From positions 310,001 to 374,000 of the forward strand of contig WNNJ02000199.1 in the NCBI GenBank assembly GCA_012934845.2: a stretch of DNA of 64,000 bases. Direction: 5' to 3'. The notes beneath the pieces were generated by a model, which was given only the letters and a program-made list of their open reading frames with translations, was not told the DNA's origin and did no database searches. This DNA comes from Pomphorhynchus laevis (lineage: Eukaryota > Acanthocephala > Palaeacanthocephala > Echinorhynchida > Pomphorhynchidae). The translations under genes and the position numbers were made by a program. Position 1 is the stretch's first letter; every line of letters begins with the position of its first letter. Positions 53,721 through 64,000 of the stretch are shown here, one piece after another.

Positions 53721-56700
53721 ATGAAATCGCCAATGTTTCTTAGGCATTATTCCCGAGTCGCTAAAAGTAAGTATATTTTGTAAATGCAAAACACTAGGTG
53801 GCTGTTCTTTACGAGAACGTTATTGTAAACAAAAGTACGCTAATTCATTAAATGTTCGTATGTGCATAGCGTCGTATAAAATTGTATGTTACAAAATAGA
53901 TTTTCATATCTATCGCGATGTTGGTTTGTAGGATTGACGATAAATCAAGATTTGGCGCTTCCTGGAGAAAGATTTGAACCTGGTAGCGAACAGTTCTCTC
54001 TACAACTTTTTAGTAGTAAATCGAAAAGGTTCATTGACGACATGCATCTACATTCATCCGGGGAGTTTGATTTTCGGGTTTCAACTTTGCGTCGGAAGCT
54101 TATAAACTACATTCAGCAACGACGAACAAATGAACTTAACAGGTAAAGTTGACCTCTTTCATTAAAATTTATTTATTAACAAATAATTTCCTAAAATCTA
54201 TTAAATTATTAATAATTTCAAATTTAATAGATTTATTAAATTTCAAGAGAGTGAGACCATTCCGCGTGAAATACGTTGTTTTCCTTGAAGCCAGACGCGG
54301 AATAACGACGATAACAGTAGCGAGTACCGTTTCGTCATCACAATGACTCATCAGTGCCAGATCCCTCCCACTACTGGATGCAGAGGAGGACTGGCAGAAT
54401 CTCTTGAGATTGAATCTCTTGAGATTTATGATTTAAGTTAGCCGATATTTAAGAGACCTGCGCTGGCATTTGCCAGTGCTTTTGCTAATGATCCTATTTG
54501 GTGAAGCAGTAGTGCTGATTTAGCACTCAATGTGAAGTTACTAGAAATCTTTCTGGTACTTCATACACATGACTCATGTGCCGTCTGCCAGTCCTCCTCT
54601 GCATCCAGTAGTGGGAAATATATGGCACTGATGAGTCATTGTGATGACGAAACGGTACTCGCTACTGTTATCGTCGTTCTTCCGCGTCTGGCTTCAATGA
54701 TAACAATTTATTAAATTACTAATAATTATTATTGATAATTTTCTGCTGTTAATACTTTGCGATTTAATTTAGAGAAGGCACTGTACGCGGAATATCATTA
54801 ATCTTCGTTAAAATGATTTTTGTTAAATTGTTAATTTAACAAAAGTAATATTTATTTTTTAATCGATAATTCGATTCATTTTTTTTGAAAAACTGAACAG
54901 TAAACCAATAAATGTTTATTTTAAAAGAATCAATTCTAAATTTAATTAATTTAATTTAAAATTAATTTTAAAGAATTAATTCTAAATACAGACACGCCGT
55001 GCACACCAAGGCGACATACCAAGCCCTCTGTTAATTTCTTTGTTCATAATTGGGACGTAATATTTTGCTCGGAATGATATTACGCATTCTGATAAAGTTA
55101 TCTTATCATATGCCAACGGCTATACTGTTATATATTCGATCAAAAAGTAGTTTTTCAATATACACTAATGACGGAAACAAGCTAAGATTATAGTGGCAAT
55201 TAACGAAAATAAGAGTTGCAGGATAAAGTTGCTCATTTTCACGATTATCAAATGTTTTACTTGAAGATTATATTAGATTTTTATCTGATTCGGCATAGTT
55301 TTTTAACTATGAAAAATTATTTGATAAAATGATTTTATTATGGCGTAATTCAAATAATATTGATGTAGATCTTAAAACGACGATGACGTGCAATGGAAAT
55401 ACTTAATGTATCCAGATTGAGCACTTATTCTTCGCATTGTCATAACTGGTTATCATAATATTGGTAAAGCATCCAGATCGTATCATTATCGAACGCTACA
55501 TTTTATATGCATCCGAGCTTGGAACGTTTAACGGCGGAATAGTTCAATTTCTTACACTTGGTGATAGATAGAAAGAGCCAATAAATCAGTTTTCTTATTA
55601 ACGATATTTCGGCTTCCTGCTATCATCGGGATAATATGTTAGTGTTCACAAACAAATTAGTAGCGGCTAATTTCTCACGTTTTTGTTAAACCGGGCATCA
55701 ATATTTTATGGATGTCGACTCCACAATACGCAATTCCATTTTGTTTTTGCATAAGTTATAATGTAGAACTTACTTGGTCCAACCTCATGACAAATATTGT
55801 AAATTACGGAATCAATAAATTAATAAATTTTTTAATCCTTCCGTGCACTCACCCGAGGTGTTAAGCCATTTGCATTCCCTTTGATGGATTGTGCTTCCAA
55901 TGTAGGTATTCTCGCAGACTAATCAACTTGTTTTTGTTAAATGTCAATAACTTATTTCTCTTTTGAATCACAATACTTACGAAACATTTAAGAAGACTAA
56001 GTTCGAGTTTTCATTTCAATATAGAAAAACGAATCACAAATTTTAGTAAATCTGAAAAGCAACAAAAATATTTGCAAAGGCGACAAAGGAGGCGCAATAG
56101 TCATACTATTTCATACATCTTAAGGATGAAGGATATTTTGCCTGTCGTTTTTCTTCTAATCGTCACAGAACCGATTTAAAATTAAGCAATACGGATGTAA
56201 TTACAATATCTGGAAAGCATCCGAACTTATTATGGACGGATTCCACATTGTATGTGAACTTTGGCTTAGAATTGACGATTGACAGGGAAATAGTTCCATC
56301 AGAGGAAATATGTCATTAGCATATATTTGGCCCCGCTGCTATGTTAAGTCGAGGAATAGGAGCCAAAACCTAATAGCATAACAGTTCCTCTTGATGACCT
56401 CTAATTCTTATTCTGATACAACGTCTGTTATTTATTAGTCAATTCATAAAAATTGACTTATATTTAAAATATCAATTTAAAATATTAACTTGATATAAGT
56501 TATATTAAATATTATATAACAATTATTTATTATTAATAATTGTTTATCATTTGATTATTTATTATTTTATTATTTAATTTTTATTTAGTAATATCTTTAA
56601 TTTATAAATAATATAAAATACGTAGACTTAGCTGATCTGATTATCAATTAGCCGGCTCATAATGAAGATAATACAATATCTTAAGGATAATGCATTATAA

Positions 56701-59700
56701 GATAATACATTAATAATTATTAATACATATGTAATACATTATATGACTATGATATTTGGCCCCGCTGCTATGTTGGGTTGAGGAGTTAGGGGCCGAAACC
56801 TGATAGCATAGCAGTTCCTCCTGATGACCTCTAATTCTTATCCTGATACAACGTCTGTTATTTATTAGTCAATTCATGGAATTTGATTTTTGTTTTAAAT
56901 TTTAATAATAAATTCGATCGTTATTTAAATATAAATTGTATAAAATCTTATATAGTTATTTGTTATTCATCTATATTTTTATTTATATATCGTATAAAAT
57001 ACGTCGACTCTGTTATGTGATCTGATTCCTACATTTATTTTTGACCATTAATTTGCTTCAACGATATCAGCTACATAAACCCATTCAATTTACGATTGAG
57101 AAACAAAATTACGATGACGGAATTAGTTTATGTATTGTTGACGAGGGTGAAAATTTGATTCTCGAAATAAATTATTATTGAATTAAAGAAATTATCGTTA
57201 TAATTATTGTCGTTAAATATAGACTTTTATTTGTATTTTTTATTTGTTAGTAATAAAGACTTTATTAAGTACTTTACTATAAGTAAAGTACTCAATATAC
57301 TCTTAAAAATATAAATATTATATTTATAATATAATATTTATAATATTATATTATAATATTATATTATATTATCTTAAAGATATAAGTATTATATTTTTAA
57401 TTATAATAATTAAAATTAATAATTTAATTAATTATATAATCACTATGTTATATCATGATATATCATTATATATGGATTAATATATTAATATTAATTCATC
57501 ACGTATGTAAAAATTACTATCTGCTATTGTTTAGTATTACATCGACACTGCAACTTCAACTGGGATTCGATTTGTACGCAATTAAGAAGACCTTAGAATT
57601 AGGGGGTCGCGTAAAACTCAAAGATAGTATTAGATGGTTTAGCTCAAAGGAATCATCGCTAGCGCATTCACGGACAAAAGGTCTGAGTCTTGAAGGAGTT
57701 GATCTTTCATTTACTCAAATTAACAGAATGGGCCTCAATATATATGGCAAGTACTTTAAGAGTTTTATTATCAATTACAAAAACAGCTCTATTCGGTATA
57801 TTAAATGGATAACTTATGATTGACAAGAAAACGATAATTTTAATTTGTAGAAGGTCATTATTTAATTGCTTTCCATTTTAAATGTTCTCCGTATAATTGG
57901 AACCTTCTCGGTTCTAATTAATATTTTCAATCGGGAGCCTTAATTTGGTAAGCTATTCGCTTTCGTTTTTGCACGTGAATTTAATATCAATGAGCACTCT
58001 ATATGCGAGCGAATCCAATTAATCCATGAAAATCGCCATGTACGAAGAACGAGTAACGAGCATCAAACACACTGTTTTCATCCCTTTATTATTTTCAACG
58101 TTGGCACGTTTTGGTGATTAAGCAAATAATCTTCTAAAAATGATCACAAACTACTGATGTATCGCGGATATCATATTAATTTCTCCGATATAATAAGCAA
58201 TCTAAAATGAAGAATAAATTTGACGATAGCGCGTGCAGCGTTTGCTAGTCTTTGGACACTGCGATATATCAAATCACATTCGGTTTTCCACAATACATTT
58301 GCGATTTTATTTAATTCGCAACAAATAGACCCAATATTGAGTAACCCTTCAATTTTATAAAATAAATATTATATTAATAATGAAATTAAAATGAATAAAT
58401 AAAATTATTAATTAATAACCCGACGATTTTATTGGCTTCAACACGTAATTAACTTAAAAATATATAATTTAATTTTATAAATATAAATTATGTTAATTAT
58501 CAAATTTTATTGATTTTTTATTGATTAATTTTATATTATTTCAAAATTATGTAAAATATGGGAGTCTTGTAAAAAATAACAATTTAAAATTTTGATGGAT
58601 TTAACAGATAATTAAATTCATCTTATTTTAATTTAATTTGTTTTTATAAAATAAAGGAGTATTATACAAATGTTTTTAAATCTTACTTGTATATTTTTTC
58701 ATTTATAGTTTAAATAATGAATATTTTCCAAAAAATAACATTTTTAACAATCGAAATAATAACATTTAAGTGATGATATCTTTGACGATGACTTTGAACG
58801 TTATTTTAATGTGGTTCATTCAATGATGAAGTGAACGGATATCTGATATTTTGTATTTAAAACGTTTAAAATGTATTATCATATTACATATCTTATAAAC
58901 TTTGCTATTATTATTAACATGTGTTGATTTTATTAAATATTATTGATGATAGTTTATTATAAATTTGAAAATTCAACATTTAAGTGATGATATCTTTGAC
59001 GATGACTTTGAACGTTATTTTAATGTGGTTCATTCAATGATGAAGTGAACGGATATCTGATATTTTGTATTTAAAACGTTTAAAATGTATTATCATATTA
59101 CATATCTTATAAACTTTGCTATTATTATTAACATGTGTTGATTTTATTAAATATTATTGATGATAGTTTATTATAAATTTGAAAATTCAACATTTAAGTG
59201 ATGATATCTTTGACGATGACTTTGAACGTTATTTTAATGTGGTTCATTCAATGATGAAGTGAACGGATATCTGATATTTTGTATTTAATATGATTAAACA
59301 TTTAAGAATTTTTAATTATTTAAAAATAATTAACATTCTTTATAACCTACAAATAGCTAATAAATTAGGCATATTTAAGTATTCAAAGGTTTTATAATAA
59401 TATTAAATTATCACCAAAGAGTTATTTTTTTCTTTTAAATATAAAAATATATCTTCAAAATTCATAGTTTTTAATTTTAATTTTTTTAAAAATTGAAGAA
59501 TTTTTACAAAACGAAACATAAAACAATTGCCTAAAAATATCACACTGATTAATTAATTAGCTATAATATTTAATTACTTAGTGTTTTATATTAAAAGTAG
59601 TGGTTTTAATCAAACAAGAAGATGACTAACACAATATCTGCTCAGATTGAACTATCTTCTTAATTACAGTGATCTTCATTAACTGAGTGTTTTGCTAAAC

Positions 59701-61703
59701 CTTAAACACAAATCTATCAACAACATCAAATATATTTGCCAATCAAAAATGCCGTTCAACGCACATTAATATACAGTTTGTAAATTAATAAAATATTTCA
59801 TTTCAATAAAAATTTCATTTTTATTGAAATGACGTCATCTGAAGTCATTTCAATAAAAAATATTTAAATTATATTTTAATGTTTAGCTGGTTGTGATAAC
59901 TTACGGTTCTTCTCGTTTCGAAATTGCGTGTTTGTCGATAGTTGGTTTGTATCACGATTTACGTATCTATTTAATGAGCGTGTCCACTTTCTCGACCTGA
60001 GCCAATGTCCTAAAATAGATAGCACTTGTATTACTCCATTGTGTAAGCTAAGTTAAGTTACGTTTTATTACTCTTATTCAATTTTGTTAAAATATTCATT
60101 TAATTAAACAGTTTTTTTGCTATATCGAATAAGCCCCAACTAGAAGCGGCTTCAACACAGGGCTAAGTTATCGATACCTTACTAAATCTTACACATTGTT
60201 ATTTAAAATCCGTTATTATGATATCGTTTTAAAGATACTTACGTATTCGTCTGAGATTGTTGATTTAATTCTGATTTAAAAATGTCACAAGGTTAAGTAT
60301 TTAATTGTTTTTGCAGATAATTTGCAGGTATCAATCGAAAACAATGACTTCCGATGGCTGATTCATTGTGAATCAGATAAATAATTATATTTGTTTTTCG
60401 AATTTATTTTACACAATTTTTACCCAATTTTTGTGGTTTTGCTGTTTAATATTTTTCTTGACAATATCCTCGTTTAGAGTACGAACTATTGAAGAAATTT
60501 TTAATTTCTGGGGATGGCATTTAAATTTTATATGATATGTAATAATGCTATATAACATATAACATTGAAGTGAAATTTATTCTAAGAAACATATTTGCAG
60601 CAAAAGAAAGAAAACTAAGATACTTAGTTTGTAAGGAGCATACTTAGATTGGGGCATTTAAATTTAGTACGTAATTACGATAATAATTATTATAAAGGTT
60701 ATTATAATATAACCTATTATTCACTGGTCGGTTTGATATTATCCTCGTGTGGTTGTTTAAATCCTATCAGCATCACTGTACACTACAATCAGCGTGGGTT
60801 GACCTCATCAGCAGTGAGGTAGTGTACAGTGATGCTGATAGGAATCAAACAACCACACGAGGATAATATCAAACCGACCAGTGAAGAATAACGGCTCGTG
60901 TATGCAATATTCACAATAGTAAAAAGACAGTTTACGATTTACTGTCCAGTGAACATTTCGTATAAGAACAGAATAAAAAATCGGTGTGTGATGGATTCGA
61001 AATGCGAATAATAGTTACCGCCCACACCAAATATAGAACACATTAATTGTGTAATTTGGTATATAAGCCAGATATTAACCAGCATTTCGGCGACAAGCAG
61101 TTCAGCAGGAACAGTAACAGGACCGAAACACGAAATGTAGGCGTGGGCTCACTGCTGATGAGGTCCACCCACGCTGATTGTAGTGTACAGTGATGCTGAT
61201 AGGATTCAAACAACCACACGAGGATAATATCAAATCGACCACTGAAGAATAGCGCTCGTGTAAGCAATATTCACAATAATAACCTATTATATATTATTAT
61301 AATATAGGTTATTATAATATTTTAATATTATAATAATATTTTTATTAATATTTTTGATTAATAATTAATAATTTTTTTCAGGCTTATTTTTACTCGAATG
61401 AATGCTTTTCTTTATAGAAATTTAGTTCGTTTAAAACTATACGATTTACCGAATTTGAAAGGACACGAGTTAATGTTACTCGAACTAAATGACGAGCTTC
61501 CAAACTGTTTAATCGAGGGATTCGACTATTTTATGTCAGATGATGATCTTTCAAAAGAAACTAATTCGGCAAAAGAATATTTTCAAAACGTCACGTCAGA
61601 TATTGCTAGTAACGACAAAGAATTCCTCGAAAAATACGTAATACTCCATCCGGATCAAAAGAAACTGCAGTTGAATGAAGAATTGAAGAGTATTGCAAAC
61701 TAA
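53721..61703 (+). CDS. DMAC2: DMAC2-like mitochondrial complex I assembly factor (5 exons, 284 aa with one copy of exon 4)
   Basis: Exons: 53721-53766, 53932-54142, 57535-57750, 58771-58830 (or the duplicates 58985-59044 and 59199-59258) and 61382-61703. Phases agree and the sum is 855 nt. The N-terminus MKSPMFLRHYSRVAKR is basic and fits a mitochondrial presequence. Exon 3 has LELGGRVKLKDSIRW then LEGVDLSFTQINRMGL. This matches the KQGGAVKFRDKEW and VEAVDAGDCDINYEGL region of human DMAC2/ATP5SL. Exon 4 (DDIFDDDFERYFNVVHSMM) matches its VDDWCLSRL helix. Exon 5 has LVRLKLYDLP then LNDELPNC, the C-terminal leucine-rich landmark (LRRLDISDLP, EEMLPNCEVVG). DMAC2 assembles the distal membrane arm of complex I. 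One leucine-rich unit present in human was not found, so an exon may be missed. Intron sizes: 165, 3392, 1020 and 2123 bases. Confidence 0.85.
54300..54365 (-). ncRNA. Hammerhead ribozyme-like motif, left arm
   Basis: On the minus strand CUGAUGA (plus 54,354-54,348) leads into stem II GUCAU/AUGAC, five perfect pairs, with a UGUG loop. GAAA (plus 54,333-54,330) follows. Stem III ACGGUA/UACUGU (plus 54,330-54,325 with 54,319-54,314) has one wobble, and the putative cleavage nucleotide is U (plus 54,313). Stem I next to the core does not pair at the first position, so the motif is either inactive or uses a bulged stem I. Confidence 0.6.
54620..54680 (+). ncRNA. Hammerhead ribozyme-like motif, right arm
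   Basis: CTGATGA (54,628-54,634) leads into stem II GTCAT (54,635-54,639) pairing with ATGAC (54,644-54,648). GAAA is at 54,649-54,652. Stem III pairs 54,652-54,657 with 54,663-54,668, and the putative cleavage base is T54,669. Stem I: position 1.1 against 2.1 is A-A, but five pairs including two wobbles can form one step further out (54,622-54,626 with 54,673-54,677). Confidence 0.6.
54700..56285. other. DMAC2-like intron 2, middle part
   Basis: AT-rich sequence. Around 55,590-55,640 the minus strand reads CCGATGATAGC...CGAAATATCG, a phrase like the one found at 3' ends of Penelope-like elements. Nothing else is recognisable from 54,700 to 56,285. Confidence 0.4.
56290..57030 (+). repeat. 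Two Penelope-like 3' repeat units in tandem
   Basis: Units at about 56,290-56,650 and 56,750-57,030 each contain GGCCCCGCTGCTATGTT, an AACCT(G/A)ATAGCATA stretch, TTCCTC(C/T)TGATGACCTCT, ACAACGTCTGTTATTTATT and an A/T-rich end with TATAAAATACGT. They lie in plus orientation within intron 2 of the DMAC2-like gene. Confidence 0.7.
57751..58760. other. DMAC2-like intron 3, left part
   Basis: Mostly AT-rich intronic sequence. I looked here for a leucine-rich-repeat exon expected from the human protein and found none. Confidence 0.4.
58761..59289 (+). repeat. 214-bp tandem repeat carrying an exon (2.5 copies)
   Basis: The period is exactly 214 bases (58,771, 58,985 and 59,199 are equivalent positions), and the copies are identical by eye. 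Each unit contains AACATTTAAG, the 60-base exon 4 of the DMAC2-like gene, GTGAACGG and about 140 bases of intron. The third unit breaks off after TTTGTATTTAA at 59,289. The exon is phase 2 to phase 2, so including one, two or three copies keeps the reading frame. Confidence 0.9.
59290..60720. other. DMAC2-like intron 4, left part
   Basis: AT-rich sequence without a feature I can support. Confidence 0.4.
60721..61278. mobile_element. Foldback element with a partial second copy
   Basis: Arms 60,721-60,786 and 60,819-60,884 are inverted repeats of 66 bases (one outer end TCACTGGTCGG). The spacer and right arm recur in direct orientation at 61,149-61,278. The flank after the arm (AATATTCACAAT) also recurs. 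The intervening 60,920-61,120 is unique and includes a TATATAAG sequence. The whole lies in intron 4 of the DMAC2-like gene. Confidence 0.75.
61115..61170 (+). ncRNA. Circularly permuted (type II-like) hammerhead motif
   Basis: GGACC (61,120-61,124) precedes GAAA (61,125-61,128). Stem III is ACA/TGT closed by CGAAA (61,128-61,138), and A61,139 is the putative cleavage base. A short imperfect stem I (GTG/CAC) spans 61,143-61,152. CTGATGA (61,155-61,161) is followed by GGTCC (61,162-61,166), which pairs perfectly with the first GGACC to make stem II. The order GAAA then CUGAUGA is that of type II hammerheads. Stem I is imperfect at the core, and a competing hairpin GCGTGGG/CCCACGC overlaps it. 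Confidence 0.45.
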
Positions 61704-62029
61704 GCCTAGATTATAATGTGCATTTAAAAATCTGTATTAACTTTTAACTTTAGATTTTACACAGAGGTGCATATTTTGACTTTTATGATTATTTTATTTA
61801 GTAATCAAAGTATTTACTCAATTTCTAATGATCCGATCATATCTACTAAAGTGTTGTCCTTTATTAAATTGTAATAAGCTAGCATCATCTTGTAAATAAT
61901 CGTAATTTACGTTTGAAGAAGTGGGCATGTCAGTGGAATATAACTTGTGGAATAAGCAAATTAGGGGAAACACTGATTCCATTCATTGAATGTTAGCATT
62001 ATGCGGGTCACACTCTTTTAACTTAAAGC

Positions 62030-62035
62030 AATAAA
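62030..62035 (+). terminator. Candidate polyadenylation signal
   Basis: AATAAA lies about 330 bases after the DMAC2-like stop and is followed by TGT/T-rich sequence. It could end the DMAC2-like transcript or the putative two-gene transcript. In such AT-rich DNA the motif is common by chance. Confidence 0.35.
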
Positions 62036-62265
62036 TGCCGGTATGTTCTTGTAATTTTATTATTTTGAAGTGATTTGTTCAGTTCTTCTGCCCAATTCTT
62101 GTTAATCTGTCAAACTCTTGGCAAATCAACAAAGAGATACTTATGAGGAAGATTTTCAATCCATTAAAACGGTATACTTGCGTCGTTTTCATATTGTTGT
62201 CTATTAGCTTGACTATCTTTATTTTTATGTCATGTTTCCTAGTTGTTACATGTATCTTTATGTTA

Positions 62266-62295
62266 CTGTGTTCAGTAACTATGAACTGAACACAG
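62266..62295. repeat. Perfect 11-bp hairpin
   Basis: CTGTGTTCAGT (62,266-62,276) and ACTGAACACAG (62,285-62,295) are perfect inverted repeats with an 8-base loop. Confidence 0.75.
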
Positions 62296-62466
62296 AATGG
62301 CTTAGCCATCAAACTATATACGCCGTGAAGCAGAAAGTAATTTTTATGCCACACAATACTTCGCGGGATGAGAATTGATTATTGCTGCTTGAACGTATAT
62401 TGCAATTCCGATATTACATAGATAATTCTTTATTCCTATGCCACAAATACGATACGATATGCCGCA

Positions 62467-62494
62467 CAATACGACCACAAGTTTGGTCGTATTG
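62467..62494. repeat. Perfect 11-bp hairpin
   Basis: CAATACGACCA and TGGTCGTATTG are inverted repeats separated by six bases, immediately downstream of the previous hairpin region. Confidence 0.75.
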
Positions 62495-63112
62495 TATAGT
62501 GAATTTACTGAACTATTTCGAAAATAATGAATATTTCGATTTCATTTGTCAATTTTTATTGTAGTTTCTCTTTTTCAAATGTAAGTGATTCTTTAAAGAA
62601 TAAAAGCAGTATTTTAGTGGTCACATTTCATTAAAAAAATAAATTGTTTGAATGTATAAGGTGCAATATTTATAAAATGCGGCTATCATTTAGTTTTTGC
62701 TCATTAAAAATATAGAAATTTCTATTTAGAAATTCAAAATCGAGAAGTGTTTGAAGAATCTAGATTATATAGTTTATAATAGTTTATTAATTATTTATAA
62801 GTTAAATTAGTTTATTGATTTAGAATTTATCAATAATAGATTAATTTTTAGACTATTATTAATCTATTATTAACTATTATTGTTGAATTTTTAAATTAAA
62901 CATAAAGTAATTCACACGTTGCGTGTGCATATATTTTATTATAATCTCAAAGAATTTTAAAATCAACTGCATTCAATCTCTTTTAATGCTAAGATTGAAA
63001 AATTCTATTTATTTCTTTCTATAGTTTTATGAATTCACAGGAAGGAAAAAATTAGTTTTGTTCCAGAAATTACAATATTTGATAGCTCCAGCTATCATTT
63101 ACAGAAAAATCG

Positions 63113-63189
63113 TAAATTTACAGGAACGAAAAATTATATCATATTCTTTTCTGTAGTTTTAGACTAATGTATTCGTTCCTGTAAATTTA
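63113..63189. repeat. 18-bp perfect inverted repeat
   Basis: TAAATTTACAGGAACGAA (63,113-63,130) is the exact complement of 63,172-63,189. The 41-base spacer and a related half-site (CACAGGAAGG near 63,037) suggest a tiny non-autonomous element. Confidence 0.7.
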
Positions 63190-63639
63190 TAAAATTGAGA
63201 GATTGATATTTTGAATTTTACAGTTTTGATTATTTATATCTTCCGAACTATTAAATTGTAAATATTGTTTTGTTGTATTATAATATTATTATATTGTAAT
63301 ATATTTTATATCGTATCTTACGAACTTCTAACTTCGAATTGTATATCGTTTTAAAAACAAAAAAGTAATAACTTTTATAACATTTTATAACTTTTAACTT
63401 CTAACTTTATATTGTAAAGATCAAACATTCTATAATCGACATAAGTTTATGCGACATAAATATGTTATATACCACAAATATGAATAATACCAATAAATTA
63501 TAATAAATAATTCACATGATAATCCTTAATAGTTGAGTATTTATTCATATTGTAATATTATTATATTGTAATATATTTTATATTGTATCTTACGAACTTT
63601 TAATTTGAAACAAATCGACATAAGATTATACGACCAATA

Positions 63640-64000
63640 ATATTAAATAAATTCCTTGTGATATTTCGATCTTGGCATGAATCATCTTCAGACATTTCTA
63701 AAATAAAAAAATACAAATTACATACATAATAAAAAAATGTTAATAATAAAAAATTCCTAATGTCTTTACGAATCCTTCATATTTGCGATTGATTGTAGGA
63801 TTCATCTCTTTGATGAATATCGCTCCTAGAATGCACTCCTTTGTATTATCAATTATTTCCCTTATAGATACCTTAAGGTTATGATATTTAATAATAAAAT
63901 TGCTCATTAAGAGCACATGTATCAAATAATTGATCACCTTCAAGTTTACAAATGCATGATGTAATTATCGGAGTTTTCGCAAATTGGCCGAATGTTATCA
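63640..64000 (-). pseudogene. Penelope-like element 3' end (window edge)
   Basis: The minus-strand frame 63,943-63,740 ends LGAIFIKEMNPTINRKYEG, the style of C-terminus found after GIY-YIG domains (…A.FI...NPTIN…). It is followed by a 3' sequence TCTGAAGATGATTCATGCC and CGAAATATC (minus, 63,693-63,660). That phrase resembles the degenerate hammerhead relics at Penelope-like 3' ends. The GIY-YIG core itself would lie outside the window, so the call is tentative. Confidence 0.4.

Larger units (their letters stand above)
54287..54695. mobile_element. Second foldback element with hammerhead cores, in DMAC2-like intron 2
   Basis: Arms 54,287-54,397 and 54,585-54,695 (111 bases each) are inverted repeats, differing mainly near GGGAGGGATCT/GGGAAATATAT. 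The outer ends read GAAGCCAGACGCGG and its complement. The centre (54,398-54,584) is unrelated to the 51.3 kb element. No protein is encoded. Confidence 0.85.
61704..63640. other. Downstream AT-rich region with hairpins
   Basis: No gene is recognised. Open stretches here are short and A/T-driven. Individual hairpins are listed separately. Confidence 0.4.

Noticed and set aside
60300-60380. Possible extra DMAC2 exon after TTTTTGCAG.
   Set aside because: Every phase-compatible reading hits a stop within a few codons or lacks a donor.
1-64000. CRISPR arrays, bacterial operons, rRNA or tRNA genes, LTR retroelements.
   Set aside because: No direct-repeat/spacer array, ribosomal sequence, cloverleaf with A/B boxes, or paired LTRs with gag/pol was recognised. 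All RT sequence seen is LINE, RLE-LINE or Penelope type.

Overview
The window is AT-rich invertebrate-like nuclear DNA. Introns are small where they carry no repeats (39, 49, 53, 65 and 70 bp), and there are many non-LTR retroelements. Nothing bacterial or viral was seen. The species cannot be named from sequence alone. The mix of CR1/L2-type LINEs, LINEs with a restriction-like endonuclease (RLE), Penelope-like elements (PLEs) and a possible trans-spliced gene pair suggests a small-intron invertebrate, perhaps a flatworm or another lophotrochozoan (inference, low confidence).

Bases 1-43,500 are a nested graveyard of retroelements. LINE-A1 and LINE-A2 are related CR1/L2-type LINEs with a zinc-motif ORF1, an apurinic-type endonuclease (EN) and a reverse transcriptase (RT). 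Their 3' tails carry a GC-rich hairpin and end in AATAAAT-like sequence. LINE-B is a second CR1-like lineage. The RLE-LINE has an RT, a Cys/His knuckle and a restriction-like nuclease. PLEs are present in two kinds. Best preserved are a near-full LINE-A1 (27.9-31.3 kb), an RLE-LINE with an unbroken 886-codon ORF (33.5-36.2 kb, minus) and a LINE-A2 with its 5' leader (36.2-40.75 kb, minus). The last two form one 7.28 kb block that splits another LINE-A2, with AAACTAA at both edges.

Bases 43,679-61,703 hold two host genes on the plus strand, which I assembled exon by exon. The first is an 11-exon PrimPol gene of 430 codons with all primase motifs and the zinc knuckle. Ninety bases after its stop comes a five-exon gene resembling DMAC2 (formerly ATP5SL), a mitochondrial complex I assembly factor. 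A splice-acceptor-like sequence sits at or just before both start codons, so the pair may be an SL-type operon. One 60-nt, frame-neutral exon of the DMAC2-like gene lies in a 214-bp unit repeated nearly three times, so the exon is present in three identical copies.

The introns of these genes carry retroelement fragments and, most notably, foldback (MITE-like) elements. In two of them both arms encode hammerhead-ribozyme cores (51.3-51.7 and 54.3-54.7 kb). A third element (60.7-61.3 kb) carries a circularly permuted hammerhead-like core. Bases 61.7-64 kb are AT-rich, with hairpins and the 3' end of a PLE-like element at the right edge.
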